Source of the DNA: Enterococcus sp. RIT-PI-f | GTDB taxonomy: Bacteria > Bacillota > Bacilli > Lactobacillales > Enterococcaceae | Assembly (NCBI RefSeq): GCF_001297065.1 | Contig: NZ_LHOX01000016.1 | Span: 62,001 to 126,000 of the forward strand | Length of the DNA stretch: 64,000 nt | Direction of reading: 5' to 3' | Shown here: positions 7,977 through 16,989 of the stretch, piece by piece | Position numbering within the stretch: the stretch's first letter is position 1 | Layout: each line of letters opens with the position of its first letter | Translations under genes and position numbers: made by a program | Notes under the pieces: model-generated | The model's input: only the letters and a program-made list of their open reading frames with translations | Told to the model about the DNA's origin: nothing | Databases searched by the model: none

Positions 7977-9017
7977 ATGAAAGACAAACGGACGATATTA
8001 CGGCCCTTAGGTTCAGGCTTTGCGATGGGGGTACCGTTGATTTTGGGCATCGTGATGAATGATAGCAGTATTAGTTCTGTAGGCGCGATGGGGGCTTTTT
8101 CTTATTTGGCCTTTCAACATATTTCGATTACCTACAATGTCAAAGCGATTTTGATCCATGGAGCGGCGCTGATCGGCGCGTTTATTTTGGGGGCATTGAC
8201 GGCGTTGGTTCCGTGGAGTGCGCCTTTTATGATTGGCTGCATGTCTTATTCCGCATTCTTGTTGTCAAAAATCTATCGGATTCCAAAGCCAGATTATTTC
8301 TTTATCTTGATGCTTTATGCGACAGGATTCAATTTCCATGCAGCTGCCGTGGGTGATATTTTCCAACACAGTTTGTATTTGCTTTATGGATTGGCTGGCT
8401 CAGTTCTTTCTGGACTGCTGATATCATTGATCGAGCATTTGCCGTTACATAGTAAACCAACAGCGTTTCAAAAACTGTCATTTAAGGAAAAATATGATTT
8501 AGCACTATATCGCCAACCAGAAATGGTCTTAAAAGCACTGCATTTTTCGATTATTTTATTTGTTGCTACGTATGTGGCTTTTTTGCTTCGTGAGAGCAAC
8601 GGGTATTGGATTCTTATTTCAGCCGCCGCAGTTTTAGCAGGTGAACATATGGATAAAATCAAAAGTCGGACAATTGGTCGTGTGCTGGGCGGGATCGTTG
8701 GCTTACTATTAGGTTTTTTGTTGATGTCCTTACATCTCTCATTGCCATTATTGGCATTGGTCTTGATTCTTTTAAATATACTCACTGAATGGTATATGCC
8801 CCTCAATTATACTGTTGCGAATTTTTTTACCAATCCTCAAGTTTTATTGCTGATGACGATAGGCAGCAGTTTCACGCCACTGCAATTGATTCCGTTACGC
8901 TTTTCAGGCGCTTTGATTGGCAGCCTATTGGCGATGGTATTGATTTTTGTGATGGATTGGTCGTTGAAACAAATGGAACAAAGTATGATCCATGCGAAGC
9001 AAAGTCAAGAAGAATAA
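7977..9017 (+). CDS. FUSC-like integral membrane protein
   Basis: The 346-residue protein has two hydrophobic blocks separated by a soluble segment (about residues 160-190), the layout of FUSC/aromatic acid exporter-like proteins. The second block contains SNGYWILISAAAVLAGEHMDKIKSRTIGRVLGGIVG, which closely follows the FUSC_2 signature (YW..l.a..vl......t..R...ri.Gt..G). Members export aromatic acids or related compounds, but most Gram-positive ones are uncharacterised. ATG 7977 follows AAAGGAGTGGGG; an upstream ATG/TTG extension to 7932 lacks a ribosome site. Confidence 0.75.
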   Translation: MKDKRTILRPLGSGFAMGVPLILGIVMNDSSISSVGAMGAFSYLAFQHISITYNVKAILIHGAALIGAFILGALTALVPWSAPFMIGCMSYSAFLLSKIYRIPKPDYFFILMLYATGFNFHAAAVGDIFQHSLYLLYGLAGSVLSGLLISLIEHLPLHSKPTAFQKLSFKEKYDLALYRQPEMVLKALHFSIILFVATYVAFLLRESNGYWILISAAAVLAGEHMDKIKSRTIGRVLGGIVGLLLGFLLMSLHLSLPLLALVLILLNILTEWYMPLNYTVANFFTNPQVLLLMTIGSSFTPLQLIPLRFSGALIGSLLAMVLIFVMDWSLKQMEQSMIHAKQSQEE

Positions 9018-9047
9018 AAAAAGTCTGCCATTGACGGCAGACTTTTT
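9018..9047. terminator. Bidirectional intrinsic terminator
   Basis: A perfect 12-bp inverted repeat (9018-9029, 9036-9047) begins with A-rich and ends with T-rich sequence, serving the FUSC-like gene (+) and the AraC regulator gene (-). Confidence 0.88.
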
Positions 9048-9049
9048 CT

Positions 9050-11377
9050 TTAGATAGCGGTGAATTCCAACAACTGGACACCATTCGTATCGATTGTCGA
9101 AAAATGGCGAAAGGTATCTGTGATCTTCTGGTCAAAGACGTGCAATTTCATTCTGTTCATCTGATCGATATAGGCTTCTGTTTCACGATCCAAATGGGCA
9201 GCTGTTTGAAAGCGTCTATAGATATAAAAGACCGCGCCATGGTGTCGATCCAAATCTAGTTGTTTGATTTGATAGGTGCCGACTGGGAATAATGAAACCT
9301 CAAGAGAGATGTCTAACGCTTGACTCTCAAGAAATGCGTCTTCAGAAGACAAGTGAGGATCAAAGTAGTTGGTATTCCAAAGCAATAGTTGATAAATGGG
9401 TCCCTCTTTGGTCAGCAGATAGTCTTCACCTTTGACGATCACGTGTCCCCGCATTCGACGCATCAATGTTAAACAAAAATATGAGGGCCGTTTCTTGCTC
9501 TGGAAATGATAGAGATCTAAGCCAGTGCTATATACATGGGGATCTGCTTGATCAACTGCATGCTGCTCATGCAGTTCGTTGTTCAACCAAAAACCATACC
9601 CTTCGAGTTGGGCAGATAGACCCAGCATTTCTTGTAAAATAATCGCACCGCGAAAAAATAATCCGTTGTAGTCGACGGTTGCACCCGTTAAGGTATTCCA
9701 GTTCAACAAATAAAGTGGGCGATTGATTCCCCGTTCATGCAAGCGTTGTTTGATCCCTGTGATTTTTTCTTGCAAATAATGATGCGAAGAAGTGATGGGA
9801 CTATATGCAGCCGCTGTTTTTTGAAAAACAAAGTTTGGATCGCCGTCGAAACTGATAAAGTCACAATCATCATCAAGTAATGGCGCGAACGCCAGCAGAT
9901 ACTGTTCGCTTCCATAATTGGTAGCAGGATCTGGGATCGTCAAATGGACGCCGATTGAAACGGTCGGCAAGAGATGACGGATTTGCGCCTTCACTTGTTG
10001 ATAGTGTTGTTGAAGATGCCGGGAAGGTGCATCGGGTATTCGGATCGAGAGACGTAACGTTTGCGCCCATGTTGGTTCTGTTACCCGTGTCAAATGGGTC
10101 AAAAATTGTTGGATCACAGAAAACGATGTGTCAGCAGGGTTCTGTGTTTTCGTAGGTTCAGGCAACGTATAGGCAAGCATCAATGGTAACTGATGCTTAT
10201 TCAAAAAAGCCAGTGCAGGAGCTAATTTTTCAAATGCAGGAAATGAATTCAACTGCAGCAAATTGGCCAATGTTGTACTGATATCTGTCGTGCTGAGTAA
10301 ATGCTGGCAATAAAGCCGATCAATCAAGCCTTGGTCAATCAGTTCAACCAGCTCATTTTGGACTTTCACGTTGGCTAAATCAGTCAAAGCGCGTACTTGA
10401 ATGATCGTTTCCCCCGTGTGAAATGGTCCTTTATCCATCATTTCATCGATCACCACATGTCGATTGCGCCGATCAATCAAAGGTGGGCGTACATCTGGTT
10501 GATTTTGCACCGTTTGATAAAGCAAATGCAACATGTCTTTTGCCGTGGCTGATTGATGGCCGGCATTGTTTGTTTGTGTTGCTTGTTCTTCGCTGGTCAA
10601 CTGTGATTGACGATAGGCTGTGGGGGTCATTTTGATCAGCTTTTTGAACTGTTCACGATAGACTTTGACACTAGCAAAACCAGCTTCTAATGCAATTTGC
10701 TCAATGCTTTTTTTGGAATATGTCAAAGCGGGAAGACTTTTATGAATCTGTATTTTTTTGATATAGTGGGAAATTTGTTCACCAGTTTCTTTTTTGAATA
10801 GTTTGGATAAAGCAGATTCCGACAAATAAAATGTTTCGGCAATATCTTTGACTTTCAGGCCTTGCTGGATATGGCTATCAATATAGTCCAAGATCTCCGG
10901 TAATTGCTGATACCCGCTGATTTGAATGGGATGATGCCGTTTGGTTTGGTAGCGCTGAATCAATAAGTAAATGATTGCTTCAAGTTTCATGAGGCGATAC
11001 GTTTTTTGCTCCGCCGTTTGATTGAATTCATTCAGACAGAGTTCAGTGATCGTGTGCAGGAGTTCACCGTTGGCAGCAGCATTTTCTGCTGGTATATGAA
11101 AGTGTACAGTATAAAAAGCTGGAAATTGCGCTGCAAAAAAGAGTGAATCGATCTGCAATGACAACACCACACAATCGCCGCTATTGACTGGTGATAAAGT
11201 GGCTAATTGATGTCCATTCAGACAATACAAGTCGTTGCTGCGTAATGTGCGTGCATGTGTGTCATGCTGGACCGTTACCTGTCCTTTTAAGACCAACAGA
11301 ATCGTTAAGTCTTCCGCAAACAATCGGAATGGACGGTCAATAGGATAATAATTGATTTGACATGCCTGTTGCTCCAT
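9050..11377 (-). CDS. AraC-family regulator with C-terminal GH39-like domain
   Basis: The 775-residue protein has three parts: an N-terminal cupin sensor (residues ~10-140), an AraC double helix-turn-helix (~165-265, with LKVKDIAETFYLSESALSKLF and SIEQIALEAGFAS), and a ~480-residue C-terminal region resembling the beta-xylosidase TIM barrel and beta-domain of GH39. In true GH39 enzymes the acid/base Glu sits in a WNEPN motif and the nucleophile in TEWN; here the matching segments read SIRIPDAP and LLNWNT, so both glutamates seem lost and the barrel probably only binds sugar. ATG 11377 follows AGAGGG. The gene is divergent from an M20 amidohydrolase and MFS transporter, its probable targets. 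The intergenic region holds no clear operator I can name. Confidence 0.83.
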   Translation of the reverse strand: MEQQACQINYYPIDRPFRLFAEDLTILLVLKGQVTVQHDTHARTLRSNDLYCLNGHQLATLSPVNSGDCVVLSLQIDSLFFAAQFPAFYTVHFHIPAENAAANGELLHTITELCLNEFNQTAEQKTYRLMKLEAIIYLLIQRYQTKRHHPIQISGYQQLPEILDYIDSHIQQGLKVKDIAETFYLSESALSKLFKKETGEQISHYIKKIQIHKSLPALTYSKKSIEQIALEAGFASVKVYREQFKKLIKMTPTAYRQSQLTSEEQATQTNNAGHQSATAKDMLHLLYQTVQNQPDVRPPLIDRRNRHVVIDEMMDKGPFHTGETIIQVRALTDLANVKVQNELVELIDQGLIDRLYCQHLLSTTDISTTLANLLQLNSFPAFEKLAPALAFLNKHQLPLMLAYTLPEPTKTQNPADTSFSVIQQFLTHLTRVTEPTWAQTLRLSIRIPDAPSRHLQQHYQQVKAQIRHLLPTVSIGVHLTIPDPATNYGSEQYLLAFAPLLDDDCDFISFDGDPNFVFQKTAAAYSPITSSHHYLQEKITGIKQRLHERGINRPLYLLNWNTLTGATVDYNGLFFRGAIILQEMLGLSAQLEGYGFWLNNELHEQHAVDQADPHVYSTGLDLYHFQSKKRPSYFCLTLMRRMRGHVIVKGEDYLLTKEGPIYQLLLWNTNYFDPHLSSEDAFLESQALDISLEVSLFPVGTYQIKQLDLDRHHGAVFYIYRRFQTAAHLDRETEAYIDQMNRMKLHVFDQKITDTFRHFSTIDTNGVQLLEFTAI

Positions 11378-11560
11378 TTTTTTCCCTCTTTTCTCTCTTC
11401 TATTATACACCGAAGCAGGATGTGTGAAAATATCGTTCTTTTATAGGTGTGAATTTTTCCTGAATTGTATTGGCTTTGTTTTATGTATCTGAATGAGAAA
11501 TGAATGGGATTGTTGGGCATAAAAAAAATCTTACAATAGAGATATAAGGGAGGAATTGAG

Positions 11561-12754
11561 ATGGAATCTGTATTAGAAGATGTTTATCATGTATTGAACG
11601 AACGCAAAGCTGAGATGATTGCGTTAAGGAGAGACTTTCATCAACATCCTGAATTGTCTTTTCAAGAAACAGAAACAGCCAAAAAGATCGCTGCATTCTA
11701 TGAGGGAAAGGATTGTACTGTCACCACGCATGTTGGGGGAGGAAATGGCATTGTAGTTGATATTCAAGGAGGCAAACCTGGCAAGCATATCGCCATTAGA
11801 GCAGATTTTGATGCACTGCCGATCCAAGAAGAAGCAGAGGTGCCATTTGCTTCTGAGGTACCAGGGGTCATGCATGCTTGCGGACATGATGGGCATACGG
11901 CTTATATGATGATCTTGGCAGATACCTTGATCCAGTTTAAAGACCAAATTGCTGGTTCAATCAGAGTGCTTCATCAACCTGCTGAAGAAGTAGCGCCTGG
12001 CGGTTCTAAAGCAATGATTGAAGCAGGCTGTTTGGCTGACATCGACAATGTATTCGGTATTCATGTGATGAGCACGATGGAAGTTGGGAAAGTCTATGTT
12101 CATCCAGGAGCGGTCCATACAGGTCGCGCAACTTTCAAGGTCAAAATGACTGGTAAGGGAGGACATGGATCAGCACCGCAAGATGCCAATGACGCGATCG
12201 TTGCAGCTGCACAATTTGTTTCAAGTGTCCAAACCATTATTAGCCGTCGCATTAGTCCATTTGATTCTGCTACTGTGACGATTGGGTCTTTTGATGGAAA
12301 AGGTTCAGCGAATGTGATCAATGAAACCGTCGAGTTGGCTGGAGACGTCCGAATGATGGATGAAGCATTGCGGCCAATCATTGAACAGGAATTTCGCCGT
12401 TTATTGGCAGGGATTTGTGAAGCATTTGGAATAACCTACGTATTGGATTATCAAAATGATTATCCTGTCTGCATGAACGACCCTGAAATGACGCAATTGG
12501 TGGCGCAAGCAGTAGAACATGCTGCAATTCCCGAAGTGGCAGGCGTGGAAGCTTGCGGTCCGCAAACAGCTTCAGAAGATTTTTCTTACTATGCATTGGA
12601 ACGGCCTAGTTGTTTCTTCTTTGTCGGTGCACATACACCTGGTACACCAATTTATCCGCATCACAATCCCAAATTTACGATTGATGAAGATTGTCTAATG
12701 ATTGCTGCAAAATCAATGGCCAGTGTTGTTTTAGCTTATTTGCATCAAGATTGA
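11561..12754 (+). CDS. M20 family metallo-amidohydrolase
   Basis: The 397-residue protein belongs to the M20D branch (HipO/AmhX/N-acetyl-diaminopimelate deacetylase-like). Metal-binding motifs are present in order: HACGHDGHT (C, H), HQPAEEVAPGG (catalytic EE), FGIHVM (H) and a C-terminal HHNPKFTIDED (H). The central dimerisation domain begins about TFKVKMTGKGGHGSAP. These enzymes hydrolyse N-acyl amino acids; the substrate is not readable. GGGAGG precedes the ATG. It is divergent from the AraC regulator and 100 bp before an MFS gene with no terminator between, so uptake and hydrolysis of an acyl-amino compound is a reasonable inference. Confidence 0.88.
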   Translation: MESVLEDVYHVLNERKAEMIALRRDFHQHPELSFQETETAKKIAAFYEGKDCTVTTHVGGGNGIVVDIQGGKPGKHIAIRADFDALPIQEEAEVPFASEVPGVMHACGHDGHTAYMMILADTLIQFKDQIAGSIRVLHQPAEEVAPGGSKAMIEAGCLADIDNVFGIHVMSTMEVGKVYVHPGAVHTGRATFKVKMTGKGGHGSAPQDANDAIVAAAQFVSSVQTIISRRISPFDSATVTIGSFDGKGSANVINETVELAGDVRMMDEALRPIIEQEFRRLLAGICEAFGITYVLDYQNDYPVCMNDPEMTQLVAQAVEHAAIPEVAGVEACGPQTASEDFSYYALERPSCFFFVGAHTPGTPIYPHHNPKFTIDEDCLMIAAKSMASVVLAYLHQD

Positions 12755-12869
12755 TTACATGAAGCATCTTTGGATGGATAAAAGATTTCCCTGCAAAAAA
12801 GCGGACAAAGCAGTGGATCAGTATCTTCTTTTTTGTACGCTGGATATATGAAAAGTGAGGTTTAAGGAA

Positions 12870-14258
12870 ATGAAAAGTTCTACCGCTATCAATGAAGGTT
12901 CCTATCAAGGAAACAATCGATTGTTGATTGGGATCGTTTTAAGTGTTTTGAGTTATTGGTTGTTTGCGCAATCATTGTTGAATATGGCACCAGATGTCCA
13001 AACAGATTTGGGCATCTCCTCAGGTGTGCTGAGTACAGGTGTGTCGATCACAGGTTTATTCTCAGGGATTTTGATCGTGATCGCTGGCGGATTCGCAGAT
13101 ACATTCGGTCGGGTCAAATTAACCTATATTGGTATTTTATTTAATATTATCGGTTCGGCAGCGTTGGTTTTTGCCAGCGGGGCTGGCTTGTTTATTGTTG
13201 GCCGTATTCTTCAAGGTGTTTCGGCAGCATGTATCATGCCGGCGACCATGGCTTTGGTCAAAACGTATTTTCAAGGAAAAGACCGCCAACGGGCACTAAG
13301 TTATTGGTCGATTGGGTCATGGGGCGGCTCAGGATTTTGTTCTTTCTTCGGTGGGGCGATCGATAGTAACTTCGGTTGGCGTTATGTCTTTGTTTTTTCA
13401 ATCGCAGCCTCATTGGTTAGTGCCATTTTATTATTAGGCACACCTGAATCCGTTGCTGGGACAAAAAAAGAGGGCCGCTTTGATACAGTAGGTCTGATTT
13501 TATTCGTCGTATCGATGTTGGCATTAAATCTACTTGTGTCAAATGGAGGCAGTTTTGGCTGGGTTAGTTTGAAATCACTCGGGTTGCTGCTTGTTGTCGT
13601 TGTAGGTTTGGCGTTGTTCTATTGGCTGGAAACCCATACTGATTCTGGGTTTGTTGATTTTGGCTTATTTGAAAACAAAGGCTATCTAGGCGCAACGATC
13701 TCGAATTTTTTATTGAATGCTGTCGCTGGCACGATGATCGTCATCAATTCTTATGTGCAGCAAGGTCGGGGGCTTTCTGCTGGAAGCACAGGTATTTTAT
13801 CATTGGGCTATTTGGCGCTTGTCTTGATCACCATTCGAATCGGAGAAAAAATGCTGCAACGTATGGGTGCAAGAAAACCAATGCTGCTTGGTGCATTGAT
13901 ATCTGGAATTGGTGTGGCAATGATGGCCTTGACGATGGTTCAAGGGGTTGCCTATTTGGTGCTTGTATTCATCGGGTATACATTATTTGGGATTGGCTTA
14001 GGCATGTATGCGACACCTTCCACCGATACAGCTGTGTCCAGTGTCCCATTGGAAAAAGCCGGTGTAGCTTCAGGGATATACAAAATGGCTAGTTCACTAG
14101 GGGGAGCAATGGGCATCGCGATCTCAGCAAGTATCTATAATGGATTCAGTCAATCGATTTCGATCACTGCTGGCGCAACAGCGGGGCTATTGACCAATGT
14201 ATTGTTTTGCGTATTGGCTATTTTTTCTATTGTTTTTGTGATACCTACACACAAATGA
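12870..14258 (+). CDS. MFS transporter, DHA2-like
   Basis: The protein is 462 residues with about 14 membrane helices, the DHA2 pattern. MFS signatures are visible: GGFADTFGRVKLTYIG (loop 2-3 motif A) and VGRILQGVSAACIMPATMALV (motif C-like helix 5 region of drug:H+ antiporters). ATG 12870 is preceded by GTGAGG and a weaker AAGGA; a GTG at 12855 lies within the ribosome site and is unlikely. DHA2 members are mostly exporters, but position downstream of an amidohydrolase allows a role in its substrate or product transport. Confidence 0.85.
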   Translation: MKSSTAINEGSYQGNNRLLIGIVLSVLSYWLFAQSLLNMAPDVQTDLGISSGVLSTGVSITGLFSGILIVIAGGFADTFGRVKLTYIGILFNIIGSAALVFASGAGLFIVGRILQGVSAACIMPATMALVKTYFQGKDRQRALSYWSIGSWGGSGFCSFFGGAIDSNFGWRYVFVFSIAASLVSAILLLGTPESVAGTKKEGRFDTVGLILFVVSMLALNLLVSNGGSFGWVSLKSLGLLLVVVVGLALFYWLETHTDSGFVDFGLFENKGYLGATISNFLLNAVAGTMIVINSYVQQGRGLSAGSTGILSLGYLALVLITIRIGEKMLQRMGARKPMLLGALISGIGVAMMALTMVQGVAYLVLVFIGYTLFGIGLGMYATPSTDTAVSSVPLEKAGVASGIYKMASSLGGAMGIAISASIYNGFSQSISITAGATAGLLTNVLFCVLAIFSIVFVIPTHK

Positions 14259-14292
14259 CAGTCAAATTGGTGTAAATAATAAATCGTATCGT

Positions 14293-14340
14293 GCATTGTC
14301 AAAGATGGATCATATCCACTTTGACAATGCGCTTTTTTTT
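14293..14340 (+). terminator. Intrinsic terminator after MFS gene
   Basis: GCATTGTCAAAG pairs with CTTTGACAATGC, extended inward by TGGAT/ATCCA with one bulge, then a T8 tract. Confidence 0.88.
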
Positions 14341-14563
14341 GCGCTTAAACCATAGACTTTCTGTGACAAATCGTTGCGATTTTTTGAAGTAACAATGAAG
14401 AAAATGAGCATAACAGAAGCAAAAGCAGACCTCTTATGGAATAATCTGGAAATACGGCTGTAAAAAGAAGCGTTTACATTCTTGCCATTTCTTTTGGTAA
14501 AAACATCTACTTTTTTTATTGTAAGCGAAATCATATACTCAAGTCAGTGAAGGAGAGAGACAT
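14341..14563 (+). other. Leader region of the PRD-regulator/PTS operon
   Basis: This gene-free stretch holds a good CcpA site (14465-14478) and a TATACT hexamer at 14534-14539 about 25 bp before the start codon. No acceptable -35 stands 17 bp upstream (only a T-run), which fits activator-dependent expression. An AAGGAGAGAG ribosome site follows. No small ORF or RNA is evident. Confidence 0.5.
14465..14478 (-). promoter_or_regulatory. Candidate cre (CcpA) site
   Basis: On the minus strand the sequence is TGTAAACGCTTCTT, matching the consensus TGWAARCGYTWNCW at 13 of 14 positions. It lies ~100 bp before the PRD regulator gene, consistent with carbon catabolite control. Confidence 0.65.
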
Positions 14564-16636
14564 GTGAGAACAAGAATTACGGATTTGATTCATCGTCTGT
14601 TAACGATCGATTATCCTATATCAATAGACCAATTGGCACTAGATATGTCAACGAGTGTCAGGACGGTACGTAATGACTTAAATGAAATCAATAGTTTTTT
14701 AACAAACTTGGGCATTGAAACGGTTCAAACTATTCGGGGCAAAGGCATTCTCTTAAAATTGCCGCCAGAGGCTAAACAACAGGTGATCACGCAACTTAAA
14801 GAGAGCCGCTCGCATTATTACACACGGGAAGAACGCAGTTTTGATCTTTTGTTACATTTAACCTTTTCTACAGCGCCGCTTTTTTTGAACAAAAAGGAAG
14901 TCGAATATCAAATCTCAAAAAGCAGTATGGACGAAGATATGCGGCGCTTACGTTTAGAGATCAATAAATATGGACTTGAGATCATTAGTTTGGGCAAGAA
15001 AGGTTTGCAGTTGAACGGATCCGAAAGAGCAATACGTACGATGATTTTTGATATTATCAATCAACGAATCGGTATCATCGATTTGATCAATGACCATCAA
15101 GATGCCATTTTGTATCAACTACTGTTCAGTTACTTAGATGAGAGTGTATTCGATACAATCAACCAATTGATGAAACAAACAATGGGGCAGAAACAAAATG
15201 ATTTATATAGCAGCCAAATCTTGCTTTTTGCCGCTATTTGGATAAAAAGGCTAAAGATGAATGCGTTTATTACTAGGGTCAATTGGTTGCCAGCAGATTT
15301 TCGTGATCAAGATAGTTCTTCTATTATAGGGGCTTTGTTATCAAGCTATGATTTAGATCCACCAGAGGTTGAAGTCAATTATTTACGCTTTGTGATTGAG
15401 TCATTGAATTTCAAAGATTTAACTAATTCAATCGAATGGGTCAATGCCCAACTCCTCTCTTTGCAATTGATTCAATTTGTTGAGTTAGAAACAAAAATTC
15501 CTTTTAGCAAAAAAGAAGAAGACTTGTTAGAAGGACTTTATAAACATATGGCTTCGTTGGTTGTTCGAAGCAAAAGTGGTATTCAGGTACCAAATCCTAT
15601 AAAGGAAACGATTCGTAAGACCTACGGACAGATCTACGATGCAGTGAAAGCTTTCGCTCCTACCATCGAGGAGGTCATTGGCCAATGTTTAAGCGAAGAT
15701 GAATTGGCGTTTTTGGTTATCCATTTCTCCACTGCACTCAGTTCGTTGAATCATGAAATCAACTATATTTATAAAGCAGTTGTCGTATGCAATCATGGCA
15801 TGGCGACAGGCAATTTATTGGCTGCAAGTTTGAAAGAAAAATTTCCTGAGGTAGAAGTAGCAGCGGTATTAAACTCGCAAGAAGTCAATTCCATCAATAA
15901 ATTTGATATCGACCTTGTATTTGCTACGTATGATATTCAGTTTAAAGATAAACCTACCTTGATCATTCCGCCAATCATCAATGAAGAAAACAATCAGGTC
16001 ATCCATCAGTTCCTGACAAGAAATGAGTCAGTCAAACGGATCGTCATCGATCCTACAAACGCCACGCATCTTTTTAATCAATTCATACAATTGATTGAAG
16101 AAAGTGGTGGTACGGTGGACGCCGCAATCTATCATCAAATGACCCAGCTGTTTGAACATAATAAATTAACGATCAATGCAAGGGAGATTCAGCCTATGTT
16201 AAAAGATATTCTATCAGACAACCATATTCAATTAAATGTACCTGTTCAAAACTGGGAAGAAGCAATTGAAATTTCAGCAGTTCCATTACTGAAAGAAAAA
16301 ACAATCGAAAAACGTTATATCGATGCCATGATCGATACAGTCAACGAATACGGACCTTATATTGTGATTGGCAAACACTTGGCCCTTGCCCATGCACGTC
16401 CAGAAGATGGTGCGCAGCGGTTGGGTGTCAGCGTGATCACGTTAGCCCCGCCAATCAACTTCGGGAACCAGGAAATGGATCCGGTAAAAATTATTTTTTG
16501 TTTGGCAGCAGTTGATTCCTATTCACATTTGGCGATTATGAAAGAACTGATTGAACTCATCAATGATGAGGCAAAACTGACAAAATTGATCGCTTGTCCA
16601 GATGTTGCTTCGTTTAAAGCTTTATTATTCTCATAA
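14564..16636 (+). CDS. PRD-containing BglG/MtlR-type regulator with EIIB- and EIIA-like domains
   Basis: The 690-residue protein is a PTS-controlled transcription activator. Order: DeoR/Mga-type HTH (residues ~5-65, SIDQLALDMSTSVRTVRNDL), second HTH (~100-150), PRD1 (~180-280), PRD2 (~300-400), a Gat-type EIIB-like domain (~400-490, VVVCNHGMATGNLLAASL) and an EIIA domain (~540-690) whose phosphorylatable His is in LALAHARPEDG, the ascorbate/mannitol type. PRD2 keeps both histidines (LYKHMASL, LVIHFS), while PRD1 lacks an evident one (LLFAAIWIKRL). The EIIB-like site has Cys-Asn-His rather than a P-loop Cys-x-x-x-G. GTG start follows AAGGAGAGAG; the overlapping ATG at 14561 stops immediately. 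It leads the PTS operon, with EIIB only ~20 bp downstream, and may itself supply EIIA activity, since no separate EIIA gene is present. Confidence 0.9.
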   Translation: MRTRITDLIHRLLTIDYPISIDQLALDMSTSVRTVRNDLNEINSFLTNLGIETVQTIRGKGILLKLPPEAKQQVITQLKESRSHYYTREERSFDLLLHLTFSTAPLFLNKKEVEYQISKSSMDEDMRRLRLEINKYGLEIISLGKKGLQLNGSERAIRTMIFDIINQRIGIIDLINDHQDAILYQLLFSYLDESVFDTINQLMKQTMGQKQNDLYSSQILLFAAIWIKRLKMNAFITRVNWLPADFRDQDSSSIIGALLSSYDLDPPEVEVNYLRFVIESLNFKDLTNSIEWVNAQLLSLQLIQFVELETKIPFSKKEEDLLEGLYKHMASLVVRSKSGIQVPNPIKETIRKTYGQIYDAVKAFAPTIEEVIGQCLSEDELAFLVIHFSTALSSLNHEINYIYKAVVVCNHGMATGNLLAASLKEKFPEVEVAAVLNSQEVNSINKFDIDLVFATYDIQFKDKPTLIIPPIINEENNQVIHQFLTRNESVKRIVIDPTNATHLFNQFIQLIEESGGTVDAAIYHQMTQLFEHNKLTINAREIQPMLKDILSDNHIQLNVPVQNWEEAIEISAVPLLKEKTIEKRYIDAMIDTVNEYGPYIVIGKHLALAHARPEDGAQRLGVSVITLAPPINFGNQEMDPVKIIFCLAAVDSYSHLAIMKELIELINDEAKLTKLIACPDVASFKALLFS

Positions 16637-16656
16637 AAAGAAAAGAGGAAATGATA

Positions 16657-16959
16657 ATGAACAAACTCAATATTTTATTCGTATGTGGGGCTGGATTAGG
16701 CAGTAGTTTTGCGGCCCAAATGTCTACAGAAGATGTTTTAAATAAATTAGGAGTGGAGGCCAAACTTGATCACGTAGACATTTCTTCAGCTGTTTCAATG
16801 AAACCAGATATTATTATCACCGCAGAGAATTTCCGTAGTCAATTCGAAAAATTTTCGCTTGATTCTTCTACTGATATTATTTATTTGCGCAACATCGTCT
16901 CGAAACCGGAAATTGAAGAAAAAATCACACCAGTATTAACAGCTAAGGGCGTAATGTAA
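16657..16959 (+). CDS. PTS EIIB component, ascorbate (SgaB/UlaB-like) family
   Basis: The 100-residue protein has the EIIB phosphorylation loop VCGAGLGSSF near the N-terminus with the active cysteine (C10), then KLDHVDISSAV and DIIITAENF typical of the UlaB/GatB fold. It transfers phosphate from EIIA to the incoming sugar at EIIC. ATG 16657 is eight bases after AGAGGA; ATG 16651 would be too close. It sits between the PRD regulator and the EIIC gene. Confidence 0.9.
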   Translation: MNKLNILFVCGAGLGSSFAAQMSTEDVLNKLGVEAKLDHVDISSAVSMKPDIIITAENFRSQFEKFSLDSSTDIIYLRNIVSKPEIEEKITPVLTAKGVM

Positions 16960-16989
16960 CCATAGGATAACACGAGGGGAGCAAGAAAA

